Assembly (NCBI GenBank): GCA_035559535.1
Contig: DATMBG010000051.1
Location: forward strand, 456,767-520,766
Source of the DNA: Candidatus Limnocylindrales bacterium
Lineage (GTDB): Bacteria > Moduliflexota > Moduliflexia > Moduliflexales > JAUQPW01
DNA length: 64,000 nt
Direction of reading: 5' to 3'
A program made the position numbers and the translations under genes. Below the pieces are notes generated by a model. It did no database searches and was not told the DNA's origin. It worked only from the letters and a program-made list of their open reading frames with translations. How positions within the stretch are numbered: the first letter of the stretch is position 1; each line of letters begins with the position of its first letter. Positions 43,092 to 52,365 of this stretch are shown in pieces.

Positions 43092-43859
43092 ATGCCAAGA
43101 ACCTTAAAAATGACCGGCTTCTTTATTCTGCTCCTTCTGGTCTGGGAATGGGTCTACAGAATGCACATTTATTCTCCGGTTCTTTTTCCTTCTCCTATAG
43201 AGGTGGGACGATATATCGTCGAAGGGTTTAAGGACCATTCCCTCCTGGAGGGAATTTATATTACTCTACGTCGATTGCTACTGGGTTACTCAATCTCTGT
43301 GGCAATAGGAATTCCCCTGGGCCTACTGCTGGCACAATCTCCTCTTCTCCAAGATACCCTGGGAGCTTTAACCCTGGGATTACAAAATCTGCCCAGTATT
43401 TGCTGGACTCCTCTGGCCATTTTGTGGATCGGACAAAATGAAACGGCGATTCTGTTCATTGTGGTTATGGGAGCCCTGGGTTCAATTATTATTTCCACTC
43501 AAGCGGGAGTTCAAAGTGTTTCCCCTATTTATGTACGGGCCGCAAGAACCATGGGATCCCGAGGATTACACACCTATTTAAAGGTCAGCATTCCGGCCTC
43601 TCTTCCGGCCATTGTAACGGGTATGAAAATGGGATGGTCTTTTGCCTGGAGGTCTTTGATGGCCGGAGAAATGATTCTCTTCACCATCGGAGTTTCTGGC
43701 CTGGGTCATATCCTCCACATGGGACGTGAACTACTGGATATGCCCCGGGTGATAGGGGTTATGCTCATTATCATTGCCATTGGGTTAATAACCGATAAGG
43801 CCCTTTTTGGCCGCTGGGAAGCCCATATCCATGAGCGATGGGGAACTTCAAAGGCTTGA
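43092..43859 (+). CDS. ABC transporter permease (SsuC/TauC type)
   Basis: 255 residues with about six membrane helices. The coupling motif AARTMGSRGLHTYLKVSIPASLP and the segment MGWSFAWRSLMAGEMI are characteristic of SsuC/TauC/NrtB permeases. The start lies two bases after the ATPase stop, so translation is coupled. It completes the three-gene transporter at 41-44 kb. Confidence 0.88.
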   Translation: MPRTLKMTGFFILLLLVWEWVYRMHIYSPVLFPSPIEVGRYIVEGFKDHSLLEGIYITLRRLLLGYSISVAIGIPLGLLLAQSPLLQDTLGALTLGLQNLPSICWTPLAILWIGQNETAILFIVVMGALGSIIISTQAGVQSVSPIYVRAARTMGSRGLHTYLKVSIPASLPAIVTGMKMGWSFAWRSLMAGEMILFTIGVSGLGHILHMGRELLDMPRVIGVMLIIIAIGLITDKALFGRWEAHIHERWGTSKA

Positions 43860-44285
43860 GGCAGCCAACAGAAAGACCACCCAGTGAAAAAAAGATCTTT
43901 GTAAAAACTTCCCTCCGGTCTGATTGAATAAGAGCGTGCATACCGGAGCGGAGTTTTCCTGTCGATTTTTAACGGTCCAGGGAACAGAAGTTCTTTGGTC
44001 ATCCGCCGGTTATTCTAGCCTATCCTTCCGTCTTTATGGGACTTTCCTTTACTTTCCAGGTCCGGGTGGCTGACTTTTTCATTATGTTTTTCTATTCATA
44101 ATAAAAAATTTTCTAAAAAAATTTGTCAATTCTTTCTTAAAGGTATTAATTATTATCTAGTTACCATCCGGTAATGGGTTTTAATCTAAGGCTGGGATTA
44201 ACACCAGGAAGTTTTCCGGTATTTAGCCCGGCAGTCAATATGCTTTATAAAACATATTAAATTTTCCCTATAGGAGTCCCCAACG
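43860..44285. other. Intergenic region before the molybdate/tungstate genes
   Basis: 426 bp without a gene. The middle (about 44080-44160) is very AT-rich. At 44237-44258 AATATG and CATATT flank 10 bp (CTTTATAAAA) as an inverted repeat, 28 bp before the molbindin start. That position and an AT-rich dyad would suit the operator of the ModE-type regulator encoded at 44530, although the match to the enterobacterial ModE site is weak. Confidence 0.4.
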
Positions 44286-44495
44286 ATGCAAATCAGTGCC
44301 CGGAATGTCTTAAAAGGCAAAGTAAAAAGTATCACCCACGGCTTGGTAAATTCAGAGGTTATTGTTGAGTTACCCGGTGGAACCGAAATCGTTTCGGTAA
44401 TCACCAAAACCTCAGCCGAAAAGTTAGGTTTAACCGAAGGCAAAGAAATCTATGTGGTTATTAAAGCAACCCATGTCATGATTGCCACAGACTGA
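44286..44495 (+). CDS. Molbindin (Mop/TOBE single-domain oxyanion-binding protein)
   Basis: 69 residues, one TOBE/Mop domain: ISARNVLKGKVKSI, VNSEVIVELPGGTEIVSVIT, LGLTEGKEIYVVIKATHVMI. Such proteins form hexamers that bind molybdate or tungstate in the cytoplasm for storage or homeostasis. It is followed 34 bp later by the ModE-type regulator, and modABC lie beyond that, which confirms the role. Confidence 0.9.
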   Translation: MQISARNVLKGKVKSITHGLVNSEVIVELPGGTEIVSVITKTSAEKLGLTEGKEIYVVIKATHVMIATD

Positions 44496-44529
44496 ATAAG
44501 ATATTGCCTGAAGGGAAGTAACACCGGTT

Positions 44530-45606
44530 ATGGATGCCAGATCCGAGGTCTGGATTGAAGTACAGGGTAAAGTCATTTTAAATAACAAAATGGCCAGGCT
44601 CCTAAAGGCCATTGATGAATCCGGTTCCTTAAGAAGGGCGGTAGATACCTGTGGACTATCCTATCGAAATGCCTGGGGGCTCTTACGTGAGATGGAAGCA
44701 GCCTCGGGAATTAAATTTGTACACATGCGGGTAGGTGGGAGGGGAGGGACCCATTGTTTTCTTACCCAGCAAGGGAAGGAGTGGCTTTCTAGGTATTTGA
44801 CCTTCCAAAGAAACGTAGAGAATTTCATTCGGGACGAGTTTGATAAAACCTTCAAATGTTTACGACTGGCCACCACCAGTTGTTCTGTCAGTTCCGGATT
44901 ATTAACGGCTTTGCTTCCCCCCTTTGAGAAACGATTTAATATCAAAGTGGATGTATTTCCCGTCGGCACAAGAAAAGCCTTAGAGTTAGCTTCCTTAGGA
45001 CAGGTAGACGCCATTTTGGTTCATACCCGGAAATTAGAGGAACACTCCGTTCCTCTGGACTATGGAGTCAATCGACGGGATATCCTGTATAGACAGTTTG
45101 TTTTAGTAGGACCGACCCAGGATCCGGCTCAAGTCCGGCAGGCCCGAACTGCTGTAGAAGCCTTCAAACGTATAGCCGACAAACAGGTCCCCTTCCTCTC
45201 CCGGGGAGATAACTCCGGTACTTACCTCAAGGAGAAAGAAATCTGGGCCTTAGCCCACATAAACCCTCAAGGGGACTGGTATATAAAAACAGGAAAACAG
45301 CTCTCGGAGATCCTTGAGCTTGCTCAGGAGCGAAGGGCTTACCTCCTTGCAGAGCGAAACAAATTCCTGGCTTTGAAAGAATTGTCTGATCTGGACCTCC
45401 TCTTTGAAGGAGATCCCATCCTTTACAATCTCTACAGTATCATGGCCATTGACCCTGTCAAACACCCTCAGGTCAATTACGTAATGGCCATGACTTTGAT
45501 CGGCTGGTTGACTTCTCAAGAACAAAAAACTATTCAACAATTCAAGAATGAAGGATCCCGGCAATTTCTATTCCACCCGGTGCTTCTCTCTGAAGTAAAG
45601 AGTTAG
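44530..45606 (+). CDS. ModE-type HTH regulator fused to a TupA-like binding domain
   Basis: 358 residues. The N-terminal 110 are a ModE winged helix (WIEVQGKVILNNKMARLLKAI, SLRRAVDTCGLSYRNAWGLL). The remainder is a binding-protein domain of the tungstate TupA type, read from LATTSCSVSSGLLTALLPPF, VDVFPVGTRKALELASLGQVD, ILVHTRKLEE and SRGDNSGTYLKEKEIW. No signal peptide separates them, so the binding domain is cytoplasmic and acts as an effector sensor in place of the usual TOBE domains. It lies between molbindin and modA and most likely controls them in response to tungstate or molybdate. Confidence 0.82.
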   Translation: MDARSEVWIEVQGKVILNNKMARLLKAIDESGSLRRAVDTCGLSYRNAWGLLREMEAASGIKFVHMRVGGRGGTHCFLTQQGKEWLSRYLTFQRNVENFIRDEFDKTFKCLRLATTSCSVSSGLLTALLPPFEKRFNIKVDVFPVGTRKALELASLGQVDAILVHTRKLEEHSVPLDYGVNRRDILYRQFVLVGPTQDPAQVRQARTAVEAFKRIADKQVPFLSRGDNSGTYLKEKEIWALAHINPQGDWYIKTGKQLSEILELAQERRAYLLAERNKFLALKELSDLDLLFEGDPILYNLYSIMAIDPVKHPQVNYVMAMTLIGWLTSQEQKTIQQFKNEGSRQFLFHPVLLSEVKS

Positions 45607-45631
45607 ACGAAGGATAAAGAAAGGAGCAGAT

Positions 45632-46408
45632 ATGAAAAAACTAAATGTCTTCCTGGGTTTTCTAATTAGTCTCATCATCTTGAGTAATGTTTTTGGAACC
45701 GTCAGCCTGGCTCAAGACAAAATAACCGTTTACGTGGCCGCCAGCCTCACCAATGCCCTTAAAGAGCTTGCAACCCTCTATGAACAGAGGATGGGAGTAA
45801 AAATTCAGACTTCCTTTGCCTCGTCATCTGTCTTAGCCAAACAGATTGAAGCCGGAGCTCCCGCAGACATTTTCATATCCGCCGATCTTGAGTGGATGGA
45901 TTATTTAGAGGGAAAAAACAAAATCGAACCGAAGAGCCGCCGGAATTTGTTGAGTAATTCCCTTGTAGTGATTGCTCCTAAGGGTAAAGCCTTTGCCCTT
46001 AAAATGGAAAAGGGTTTTAACTTCGCTGAAGCTTTTCACGGTAAATTGGCCATGGGAGATCCGGATCATGTACCGGCCGGGAAGTATGGAAAAGAAGCGC
46101 TGATTTATATGGGATGGTGGGACGCCCTTACTCCAAGGATCGTAAGGGGGGAAAATGTTCGTGCAGCTTTAGCCTTTGTAGAGCGCGGAGAAGCTGATGC
46201 AGGGATTGTGTATGCAACCGATGCTAAACAGTCTGATAAAGTCGAAGTCCTGGGAACTTTTCCCGAGGAGAGCCATAAACCGATTACCTATCCTGCCGCA
46301 TTGATACAGGGTGCCGGAAGCTCGGCTAAAGCGTTTTTAGATTTTCTTTCCTCCGAACAGGCCGGAAATATTTTTACCAAATACGGTTTTATCGTCTTAA
46401 AACATTAG
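45632..46408 (+). CDS. modA: Molybdate-binding protein
   Basis: 258 residues. A signal peptide (about 1-27, ending SLA) is followed by the ModA core: ITVYVAASLTNALKELATLYE, TSFASSSVLAKQIEAGAPADIF, and LAMGDPDHVPAGKYGKEAL, where the Ser residues and the late Tyr/Asp region contact the oxyanion. It delivers molybdate to ModBC. It starts 25 bp after the ModE-TupA gene with AAAGGAG before the ATG. Confidence 0.92.
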   Translation: MKKLNVFLGFLISLIILSNVFGTVSLAQDKITVYVAASLTNALKELATLYEQRMGVKIQTSFASSSVLAKQIEAGAPADIFISADLEWMDYLEGKNKIEPKSRRNLLSNSLVVIAPKGKAFALKMEKGFNFAEAFHGKLAMGDPDHVPAGKYGKEALIYMGWWDALTPRIVRGENVRAALAFVERGEADAGIVYATDAKQSDKVEVLGTFPEESHKPITYPAALIQGAGSSAKAFLDFLSSEQAGNIFTKYGFIVLKH

Positions 46409-46533
46409 ACCCTCGCAGGCAGGCAGATGAGAAGTAACCATAAAAACAAAATAAAGATTAAGGATCCTTCCCCTACCAGAGGTGAGAAGCCTTTTCAGGT
46501 TGTTAGGGTGAATTTTTGTAGACATTGACGGAT

Positions 46534-47238
46534 ATGAATTTCTCCTTGTTTCCACTCACACCTGAAGAAGTCTCTGCGATTTGGCTTTCTATTAAAGTAG
46601 GGTTCTGGTGTGCAGGGATCACTTCCATTCCGGGCGTGATCTGCGGTTGGCTTTTGGCTAAAAAGAATTTTTTCGGAAAATCCCTGCTGGACGGATTTTT
46701 TCATTTATCCTTGGTTCTCCCTCCCGTTGTAGTGGGATATCTTTTGCTTTTAACCTTCGGCAATCAAGGGTTTTTAGGTAAATGGCTTCGAGAAATGCTG
46801 GGTATTTCCATTGCTTTTACCTGGAAGGGAGCCGTATTAGCTTCCGCGGTTATGGGATTTCCTCTTATGGTTCGCTCGGTCCGCCTCTCTATGGAACTGG
46901 TGGAACCAAAGCTAGAAGAAGCTGCCCGTACCCTCGGAGCCGGACCTTTATGGGTTTTTTTTACCGTCACCCTACCCCTTGCGTTTCCAGGAATCCTGGT
47001 CGGTCTGATTCTCTCTTTTGCTCGAAGTTTGGGAGAATTTGGGGCTACCATTACCTTTGTATCCAACATTGTAGGAGAAACGCAGACGCTACCTTTAGCC
47101 ATCTATACCTATACCCAAACCCCCCAGGGGGATAAGCCTGCCCTTCGTCTGGTGATCTTGTCCCTGACTCTGGCCTTCATGGCTTTGATGACCAGTGAAA
47201 TACTGGCCAAAAGGGTTGAAAAATTACTGGGAAGGTAG
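46534..47238 (+). CDS. modB: Molybdate ABC transporter permease
   Basis: 234 residues from ATG 46534 (an in-frame TTG three codons earlier is an alternative). About five membrane helices. The ModB segments VLPPVVVGYLLLLTFG, AAVLASAVMGFPLMVRSVRL-like sequence, the coupling region LEEAARTLGAGPLWVFFTVTLP and ARSLGEFGATITFVSNI are present. It forms the channel for molybdate in the inner membrane. The ATPase gene starts 13 bp later. Confidence 0.9.
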   Translation: MNFSLFPLTPEEVSAIWLSIKVGFWCAGITSIPGVICGWLLAKKNFFGKSLLDGFFHLSLVLPPVVVGYLLLLTFGNQGFLGKWLREMLGISIAFTWKGAVLASAVMGFPLMVRSVRLSMELVEPKLEEAARTLGAGPLWVFFTVTLPLAFPGILVGLILSFARSLGEFGATITFVSNIVGETQTLPLAIYTYTQTPQGDKPALRLVILSLTLAFMALMTSEILAKRVEKLLGR

Positions 47239-47251
47239 AAGACAGGATAAC

Positions 47252-48346
47252 TTGTTAGATTTAGACATCCAATTAAGCCGCGGTAGTTTCAGTTTGGAGG
47301 CAAGCTTGAGACTCCATGAACCCATCACGGGCGTTTTTGGACCCTCGGGTTCCGGCAAGAGTACGCTCCTCCATGTCATTGCAGGTCTTATCACTCCTCA
47401 AGCGGGTAAAATCAAACTGGGAGAGATCCTGCTCTATGATACAGAAAAGAAAATTAACCTGCCGCCCCATAAACGAAGAATCGGATATGTATTTCAGGAT
47501 GGTCAACTTTTTCCCCATCTTTCTGTAAAAAACAATCTCCTCTATGGTTATTGTCTTGTTCCTCGAAACCAAAGACGTTTTAAACTTGATCAAATCGTAA
47601 ATTTGCTGGAAATTCAATCCCTACTTTCTCGCTATCCCCGAAACCTCTCTGGGGGCGAGAAGCAAAGGGTTGCTCTAGGCCGAGCCCTTTTAACGTCTCC
47701 CAGGCTCCTGTTATTGGACGAACCTCTGGCTTCTCTAGATGAAGGCCTTAAGAGGCAGATTCTGCCTTTTTTGAAAAGAATTGCCATTGAAACCCATATC
47801 CCCATGATTTATGTGAGCCATGCCATCGGCGAAATTCTCCAGTTAACCGATCAAATGGTCGTAATTAAGAATGGACGAATTCTTGGTCAGGGTTCTTTTC
47901 TGAAAGTTATGAAAGATGAAAAAATCCTGGAACTGGCTAAATTATCCGGGCTGGAGAATGTCATACCCGTAGAGGTGGTAGGACACGAGCGGGAGTTGGG
48001 ACTCACCTTGGCAAAGCTCCACCATCAAACCTTGAATCTACCCTTCTCCTCTATTCCAGAGGGAGAAAGAACCTTTGTATCGGTTCGACCAGAAGATATT
48101 GCCCTGGCTATTCAGCCTGTGACAGGCACTTCCATTCAAAATCAGCTTGAAGGAGAGATTCTCGGAATGACGGATGTGGGCAACCGGATATTGGTGGAGG
48201 TAGATATCGGCGTCGTGGTACTGGCAGAATTAACCATTAAAGCCTTCCATGATCTTAATCTAAAAGAAGGTATGCCCGTTTACTGCTTAATTAAAACCCA
48301 TGCCTTTACTTACCTGGGAAAACCCTTGAATAGAGAGGTTTCTTAA
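47252..48346 (+). CDS. modC: Molybdate ABC transporter ATPase
   Basis: 364 residues from the TTG at 47252, which gives the normal ModC start (LDLDIQLSRGSF) and has AGGA just upstream. A longer frame from an ATG at 47195 would overlap modB by 44 bases. Walker A GPSGSGKST, signature LSGGEKQRVALGRALL and Walker B LLLLDEPLASLD are followed by a C-terminal TOBE domain (about 285-360) that binds oxyanion and can inhibit transport. It overlaps the convergent siroheme gene by four bases. Confidence 0.9.
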   Translation: MLDLDIQLSRGSFSLEASLRLHEPITGVFGPSGSGKSTLLHVIAGLITPQAGKIKLGEILLYDTEKKINLPPHKRRIGYVFQDGQLFPHLSVKNNLLYGYCLVPRNQRRFKLDQIVNLLEIQSLLSRYPRNLSGGEKQRVALGRALLTSPRLLLLDEPLASLDEGLKRQILPFLKRIAIETHIPMIYVSHAIGEILQLTDQMVVIKNGRILGQGSFLKVMKDEKILELAKLSGLENVIPVEVVGHERELGLTLAKLHHQTLNLPFSSIPEGERTFVSVRPEDIALAIQPVTGTSIQNQLEGEILGMTDVGNRILVEVDIGVVVLAELTIKAFHDLNLKEGMPVYCLIKTHAFTYLGKPLNREVS

Positions 48347-48987
48347 TTCTGTAATCCCAGCTTCTCCAGGATAGTTAACTTTTTCTCCTGAACAGATTTC
48401 AGTTCCCCTTTTTTGAGAAGATCTAAAATATCCCAATCTAAAATTTGATGAACAAGCGTTCTTCTCAGAAAGGGGTCTTTAACCTGCCGGTGTATGTTTT
48501 CCCTTAATTCTCCCAGGATTTTCAGAAAGGGTTCGTACTCCTCCCCAAATTCCCTTTCCAGTTTTTCTCGAATTTTTTTAGCCAACGCCGGACTCTTGCC
48601 ACTGGTAGAAATACTCAACAACAGATCACCTCGCTTAACCAAAGCCGGAACAATAAAGTTACAATATCTGGGACAATCCACTACATTAACCAGGATGTTT
48701 CTTCTCGAAGCATCCCGATAAACCCGGGCATTAACCTCAGGTCGGTTTGTAGCGGCTATGACGAGGAACGCCTGGTCCAGATCTTTCTCGTCATATTTTT
48801 TGGGTAGATACGTGACCTTTTTCTGATCAATTAAATCTTTCAATCCTGCGGTCACTTCGGGACTGATGACCATTACCGAGGCTTCACAGGCTAACAAAGA
48901 ATTGACTTTCTGCTCGGCTATCTCTCCTCCGCCTATAACCAGGCATTTTCGGCCTTTTAATTCGAGGCAAATGGGATAATAAGACAC
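48343..48987 (-). CDS. Precorrin-2 dehydrogenase / sirohydrochlorin ferrochelatase-type siroheme enzyme
   Basis: 214 residues from the GTG at 48987, which gives the normal start SYYPICLELKGRKCLVIGGG; the frame is open to an ATG at 49044. The NAD-binding loop VIGGGEIAEQKV, the catalytic-region ATNRPEVNARVY and VVDCPRYCNFIVPALVKRGDL (landmarks) mark a CysG N-terminal/Met8p-type protein. It oxidises precorrin-2 and may insert iron to make siroheme, the cofactor of the sulfite reductase encoded upstream at 52030. It is the last gene of the minus-strand sulfur operon. Confidence 0.9.
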   Translation of the reverse strand: MSYYPICLELKGRKCLVIGGGEIAEQKVNSLLACEASVMVISPEVTAGLKDLIDQKKVTYLPKKYDEKDLDQAFLVIAATNRPEVNARVYRDASRRNILVNVVDCPRYCNFIVPALVKRGDLLLSISTSGKSPALAKKIREKLEREFGEEYEPFLKILGELRENIHRQVKDPFLRRTLVHQILDWDILDLLKKGELKSVQEKKLTILEKLGLQN

Positions 48988-49070
48988 CGCAATCCATAAG
49001 GAGTAGGCCCTAGACCATGGGAAGTAAAACCGGCTACCTCCCATGTACGGTCATAGTCTACGGCCCATCC

Positions 49071-49520
49071 TTAAATACCTACCTCAATATTTTCTATCCT
49101 GGCCCCATCTGCATCGATACCCAAGATGATATGACAAAGGTGGGTATCGATGGTCAGGCGATAGGCTCCTGGATTTTTAAGGGAGAAAGAAATATTTCGG
49201 ATTAATTGATCCTTTAGGGTGGTCAGCGACCGATTGGTTTCTTTGATCAAACTCAGGATCCTGGAGCCTCTTAAAGTTTTGTGATAAATTCGTAGAAAAA
49301 CTTGCTCATCTTCACGATCGTAAACCTTCCCGATTCTACCTGTTTCAAAACCTATTTCCAGGAGTCTTTCCACATAGCCCATGAGTTCTTCCGGAACTTC
49401 TCCCTTTTCAAGGGATTCCAGGAGTGAAATATATTTATTACGGGTTTCTCCCTGAAGCTGCCCAGTAAGGGCTTTTATTTCCCGTATAAGGAGTTCTTTT
49501 TCTTGAAGATCTATTTCCAT
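49071..49520 (-). CDS. Unrecognised protein in the sulfur operon
   Basis: 149 residues of no family I recognise. The first 60 are helical and charged (EKELLIREIKALTGQLQGE). The second half (LRIYHKTLRGSRILSLIKETNRSL, then PGAYRLTIDTHLCHIILGI; landmarks) looks like a small alpha/beta domain. It has no signal peptide and only one Cys. It lies between the APS reductase (85-bp gap) and siroheme genes on the same strand, so a role in sulfite reduction, siroheme supply or its control is suggested by position only. Confidence 0.6.
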   Translation of the reverse strand: MEIDLQEKELLIREIKALTGQLQGETRNKYISLLESLEKGEVPEELMGYVERLLEIGFETGRIGKVYDREDEQVFLRIYHKTLRGSRILSLIKETNRSLTTLKDQLIRNISFSLKNPGAYRLTIDTHLCHIILGIDADGARIENIEVGI

Positions 49521-49605
49521 TTAAAAAGTTTTCAGGTATCCATCCTTAAAGGGCTTAAAGTGAGCTAGAGTTGGAGAAAACTCTAGCCATTCTAAGCCCT
49601 TTCCT

Positions 49606-50412
49606 TCATCCTTCCTCTTCTTTCAATAAAGCTTCCAGTTCGTGCTCAAATCCGCCTGTGAGAAGGCTGCAATGCATACCACACTCCTTAGGTGCATTAA
49701 TTTCCCACCACCAGCGGCCTGCCCGGGGATTCTCGCCGGGTTTAACAGGACGCGTGCAGGGATAGCAACCGATACTGGTATAACCTTTATCGTAAAGTCT
49801 GTTGTAGGGAACCCGATGAGTTCTGATATAATCCCAAACCTCTTCCTCCGTCCAATCGGCCAGAGGATTAACCTTCACCACACCCCCGTGATCGTGATCC
49901 AGCTCGATTTTCCGAATATTGGTTCGGGAGGCCCATTGATCTCTTCTCAATCCGGTTATCCAGGCGTCCAACCCAGTTAAAGCCCGAAGTAAGGGGCGCA
50001 CCTTTCGAACTTCGCAGCACATCAATCGGAGTTTAACACTTCGGTAAAAGAGGTTGACTCCATGTTTTTTGACCAACTTCTCCACCTCGTGGGTATTGGG
50101 ATAGTAGACCTCTATGTTGATTCCATATTGCCCCCTTACTTCCTCCATGAGTTCGTAAGTCTCCTCTGGAAGTCGACCGGTATCCAGGGTGATGACCCGT
50201 ACCTCGGGATTGATTCGCCAGGCCATATCCAGAAGAACCATCCCATCTATTTGAAAACTGGTAATCAACGCCAATCTCGGATGAAACTCTTGGAAAGCCC
50301 ATCGGATGACTTCTGTTGGTTCCTGGTCGTCGAACTGAACGGCCAGTTCTCCGACTTCTAAGTCGTCTAACTTTCGTCGAGGTTCTGATTGTAATAAGTT
50401 GGTCGTTTCCAA
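49606..50412 (-). CDS. cysH: Assimilatory APS reductase (CysH family, 4Fe-4S type)
   Basis: 268 residues. The iron-sulfur ligands CC (132-133) and Cys216/Cys219 (GCYPC) are all present, so this is the plant/bacterial APS-reducing form and not the cluster-free PAPS enzyme. The catalytic Cys248 lies in ECGMHC. It also keeps TSFQIDGMVLLDMA and TLDTGRLPEET. With thioredoxin as electron donor it reduces adenylyl sulfate to sulfite. It starts one base before the end of the sulfite reductase gene, so the two are coupled. Confidence 0.92.
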   Translation of the reverse strand: METTNLLQSEPRRKLDDLEVGELAVQFDDQEPTEVIRWAFQEFHPRLALITSFQIDGMVLLDMAWRINPEVRVITLDTGRLPEETYELMEEVRGQYGINIEVYYPNTHEVEKLVKKHGVNLFYRSVKLRLMCCEVRKVRPLLRALTGLDAWITGLRRDQWASRTNIRKIELDHDHGGVVKVNPLADWTEEEVWDYIRTHRVPYNRLYDKGYTSIGCYPCTRPVKPGENPRAGRWWWEINAPKECGMHCSLLTGGFEHELEALLKEEEG

Positions 50413-50413
50413 T

Positions 50414-52030
50414 TTATTTTCCCTCCATTAAATTTTTAAGTTGTTCGTCCTGATGTTTGAGACAAAATTCTTGAAAACTTATAGCCTCCTTTTCTTTCCG
50501 GTAAGCCTGATAAGCCCGGATCAACCTCTCCAGGTAGTATTTAACTTGATCTGCCGGTACTCTTCGTCCTATGGCCTTGCCGATAAGGGGCTTATTTCCC
50601 AATCCACCTCCCAGGAAGATATCATAAGCTTCTATTTTTTCTCCTTCAGGAGATCGGGCCGTGGTCCCTTGAAGACCGATATCTCCCACCCAGTGGGCCC
50701 CACAGGCATGGGGACACCCGTCCAGGTAAATCCGAAGATCGTCGACTCCTTCCCCCATGGCATTCTCCAGATGGGAAATGATCTCGGCAAGTCTTCCCTT
50801 TGTTTCGGTGACGGCAAAGTTACAATGAGGTTGTCCGGTACAGGCAATTCCGGGTCCCCGGAGCCGACTGACTTTGAGTGTAAAACCTATTGCTTCCATT
50901 CTTTCAAGAACCTGGGTTAGTCGGGATTCGGGAATATAGGTGATAATAAAATTCTGCTCTCGGGTTAGACGAATATCCTTTCCCTCCTGGGCAACAAGCT
51001 CTGCTATCTGAATCATCTGCTCACTGCTAAGGCGTCCTGTGAACACCGGAAACCCCAGGTAGTAGAATCCCCTTTGTTTCTGTTCACAAATACCCAGGTG
51101 GGAAGTTCGACCAACAGATTGCTCCAGCAGAGGTAGTTCCGGGAAATCTTCCAGCTTCCTTCCTAACTTGTTCTCAATGAGGTTTCGAAAAGCTTCCGGA
51201 CCGTAATCATCGACCATGAACTTCAGGCGTGCCTTGATAAAAGATCGGCGATAGGTCAGGTCATCTTTCCAGACATCCAGAATGGCCCGAATCACAGGTA
51301 AAGTATCTGCCATGGAAACGAAAACCCCCAACGGTTTTGCAATCCTTGGTACTGTTGAGAGACCTCCTCCGACCCAAACTGTAAAGCCCAGTTGCTCCTG
51401 ACCTGCTACCATCCTTTTAACCCCTACAAAGGCCTGGCAGTGAATCTCTGGGGCATTACATCGATAGGCACAGGCGGAAAGTGTTATTTTATGTTTCCTG
51501 GGAAGATCTGAATATTCTGGATTCCCATCCAGGAATCGGGCAATTTCCCTTACAAGGGGCGATGCATCGAACAATTCCTGCCTATCCAATCCGGCTACCG
51601 GACACCCGGTTATATTTCTTACCACATCCCCACAGGCTCCCACCGTGGATAAACCTGCTTCCTGAAGGATTTGGAAGATCTCCGGCAAGGTTTCCAGTCG
51701 AATCCAGTGAAGTTGAATATCCTGTCGGGTCGTAATTTCTCCATAGCCCTTACCAAATTTCCTGGAAATCTCTCCGATGGTTCTTAATTTTTGAGGGGTC
51801 AAAATGCCGTTAGGGATCTTAATACGCATCATGAAAGTACCCATTTTAGGTTTGTCATGATACAACCCGTACCATTGAAGACGAACCATATCTTCCTCGG
51901 GAATATCCTCGTAGCCTTTCTGGATCAGTTCAGGAAGTTCGTGGATAATCTCCAACGGCATTTTCTCCTTCTTCAACCGTTCTCGAGGATTCTTTTTGAT
52001 GATTTGATCATACGTCCCTATTTCACCCAT
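50414..52030 (-). CDS. Siroheme-4Fe4S sulfite (or nitrite) reductase
   Basis: 538 residues with the duplicated NirA/SirA fold. The first half has YGEITTRQDIQLHWI (siroheme contacts) and GDVVRNITGCPVAG. The second has the cluster/siroheme ligands in CTGQPHC and CPHAC followed by GAHWVGDIGLQG. Ferredoxin nitrite reductases and sulfite reductases share these. Coupling to APS reductase and a siroheme gene argues for sulfite to sulfide. It is first in the operon, with a leader of several hundred bases that holds a cysteine-rich mini-ORF. Confidence 0.85.
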   Translation of the reverse strand: MGEIGTYDQIIKKNPRERLKKEKMPLEIIHELPELIQKGYEDIPEEDMVRLQWYGLYHDKPKMGTFMMRIKIPNGILTPQKLRTIGEISRKFGKGYGEITTRQDIQLHWIRLETLPEIFQILQEAGLSTVGACGDVVRNITGCPVAGLDRQELFDASPLVREIARFLDGNPEYSDLPRKHKITLSACAYRCNAPEIHCQAFVGVKRMVAGQEQLGFTVWVGGGLSTVPRIAKPLGVFVSMADTLPVIRAILDVWKDDLTYRRSFIKARLKFMVDDYGPEAFRNLIENKLGRKLEDFPELPLLEQSVGRTSHLGICEQKQRGFYYLGFPVFTGRLSSEQMIQIAELVAQEGKDIRLTREQNFIITYIPESRLTQVLERMEAIGFTLKVSRLRGPGIACTGQPHCNFAVTETKGRLAEIISHLENAMGEGVDDLRIYLDGCPHACGAHWVGDIGLQGTTARSPEGEKIEAYDIFLGGGLGNKPLIGKAIGRRVPADQVKYYLERLIRAYQAYRKEKEAISFQEFCLKHQDEQLKNLMEGK

Positions 52031-52089
52031 ATCTTTCTCCTTGAGTTTGCTTACCTGGTTTCAAGAAAGGTCCTCCGTATCTTAAACAC

Positions 52090-52116
52090 AAAAAGTTATG
52101 GGTCTAAAGTCCATAA
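52090..52116 (-). terminator. Terminator-like hairpin before the sulfite reductase gene
   Basis: On the minus strand TTATGG pairs with CCATAA around a 9-nt loop and is followed by C and five T. It lies 60 bp before the start at 52030. The stem is short and AT-rich, so this is a weak candidate for a regulated terminator. Confidence 0.35.
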
Positions 52117-52365
52117 TTCCCTTCTCTCTTTCCAGGGGATAACCTTCAGGGTTCTAATAATTCCCTTTTAAAATTTTCCGTGGGTTATTTTCCCCACATC
52201 ATCTGCTCATGGGACTAAAGACCTTTGATAAAGAACCCGGCATAGACAGAAAACTGCCGGCAAAACCCTTGGACCCCAATAGGTACCAAAATAAAATTTT
52301 AAGAAACTTGAGTTATTTGCCGCTCATAACGGTTTATTGGGAAATTTTTATGAAGGAACTCAGAA

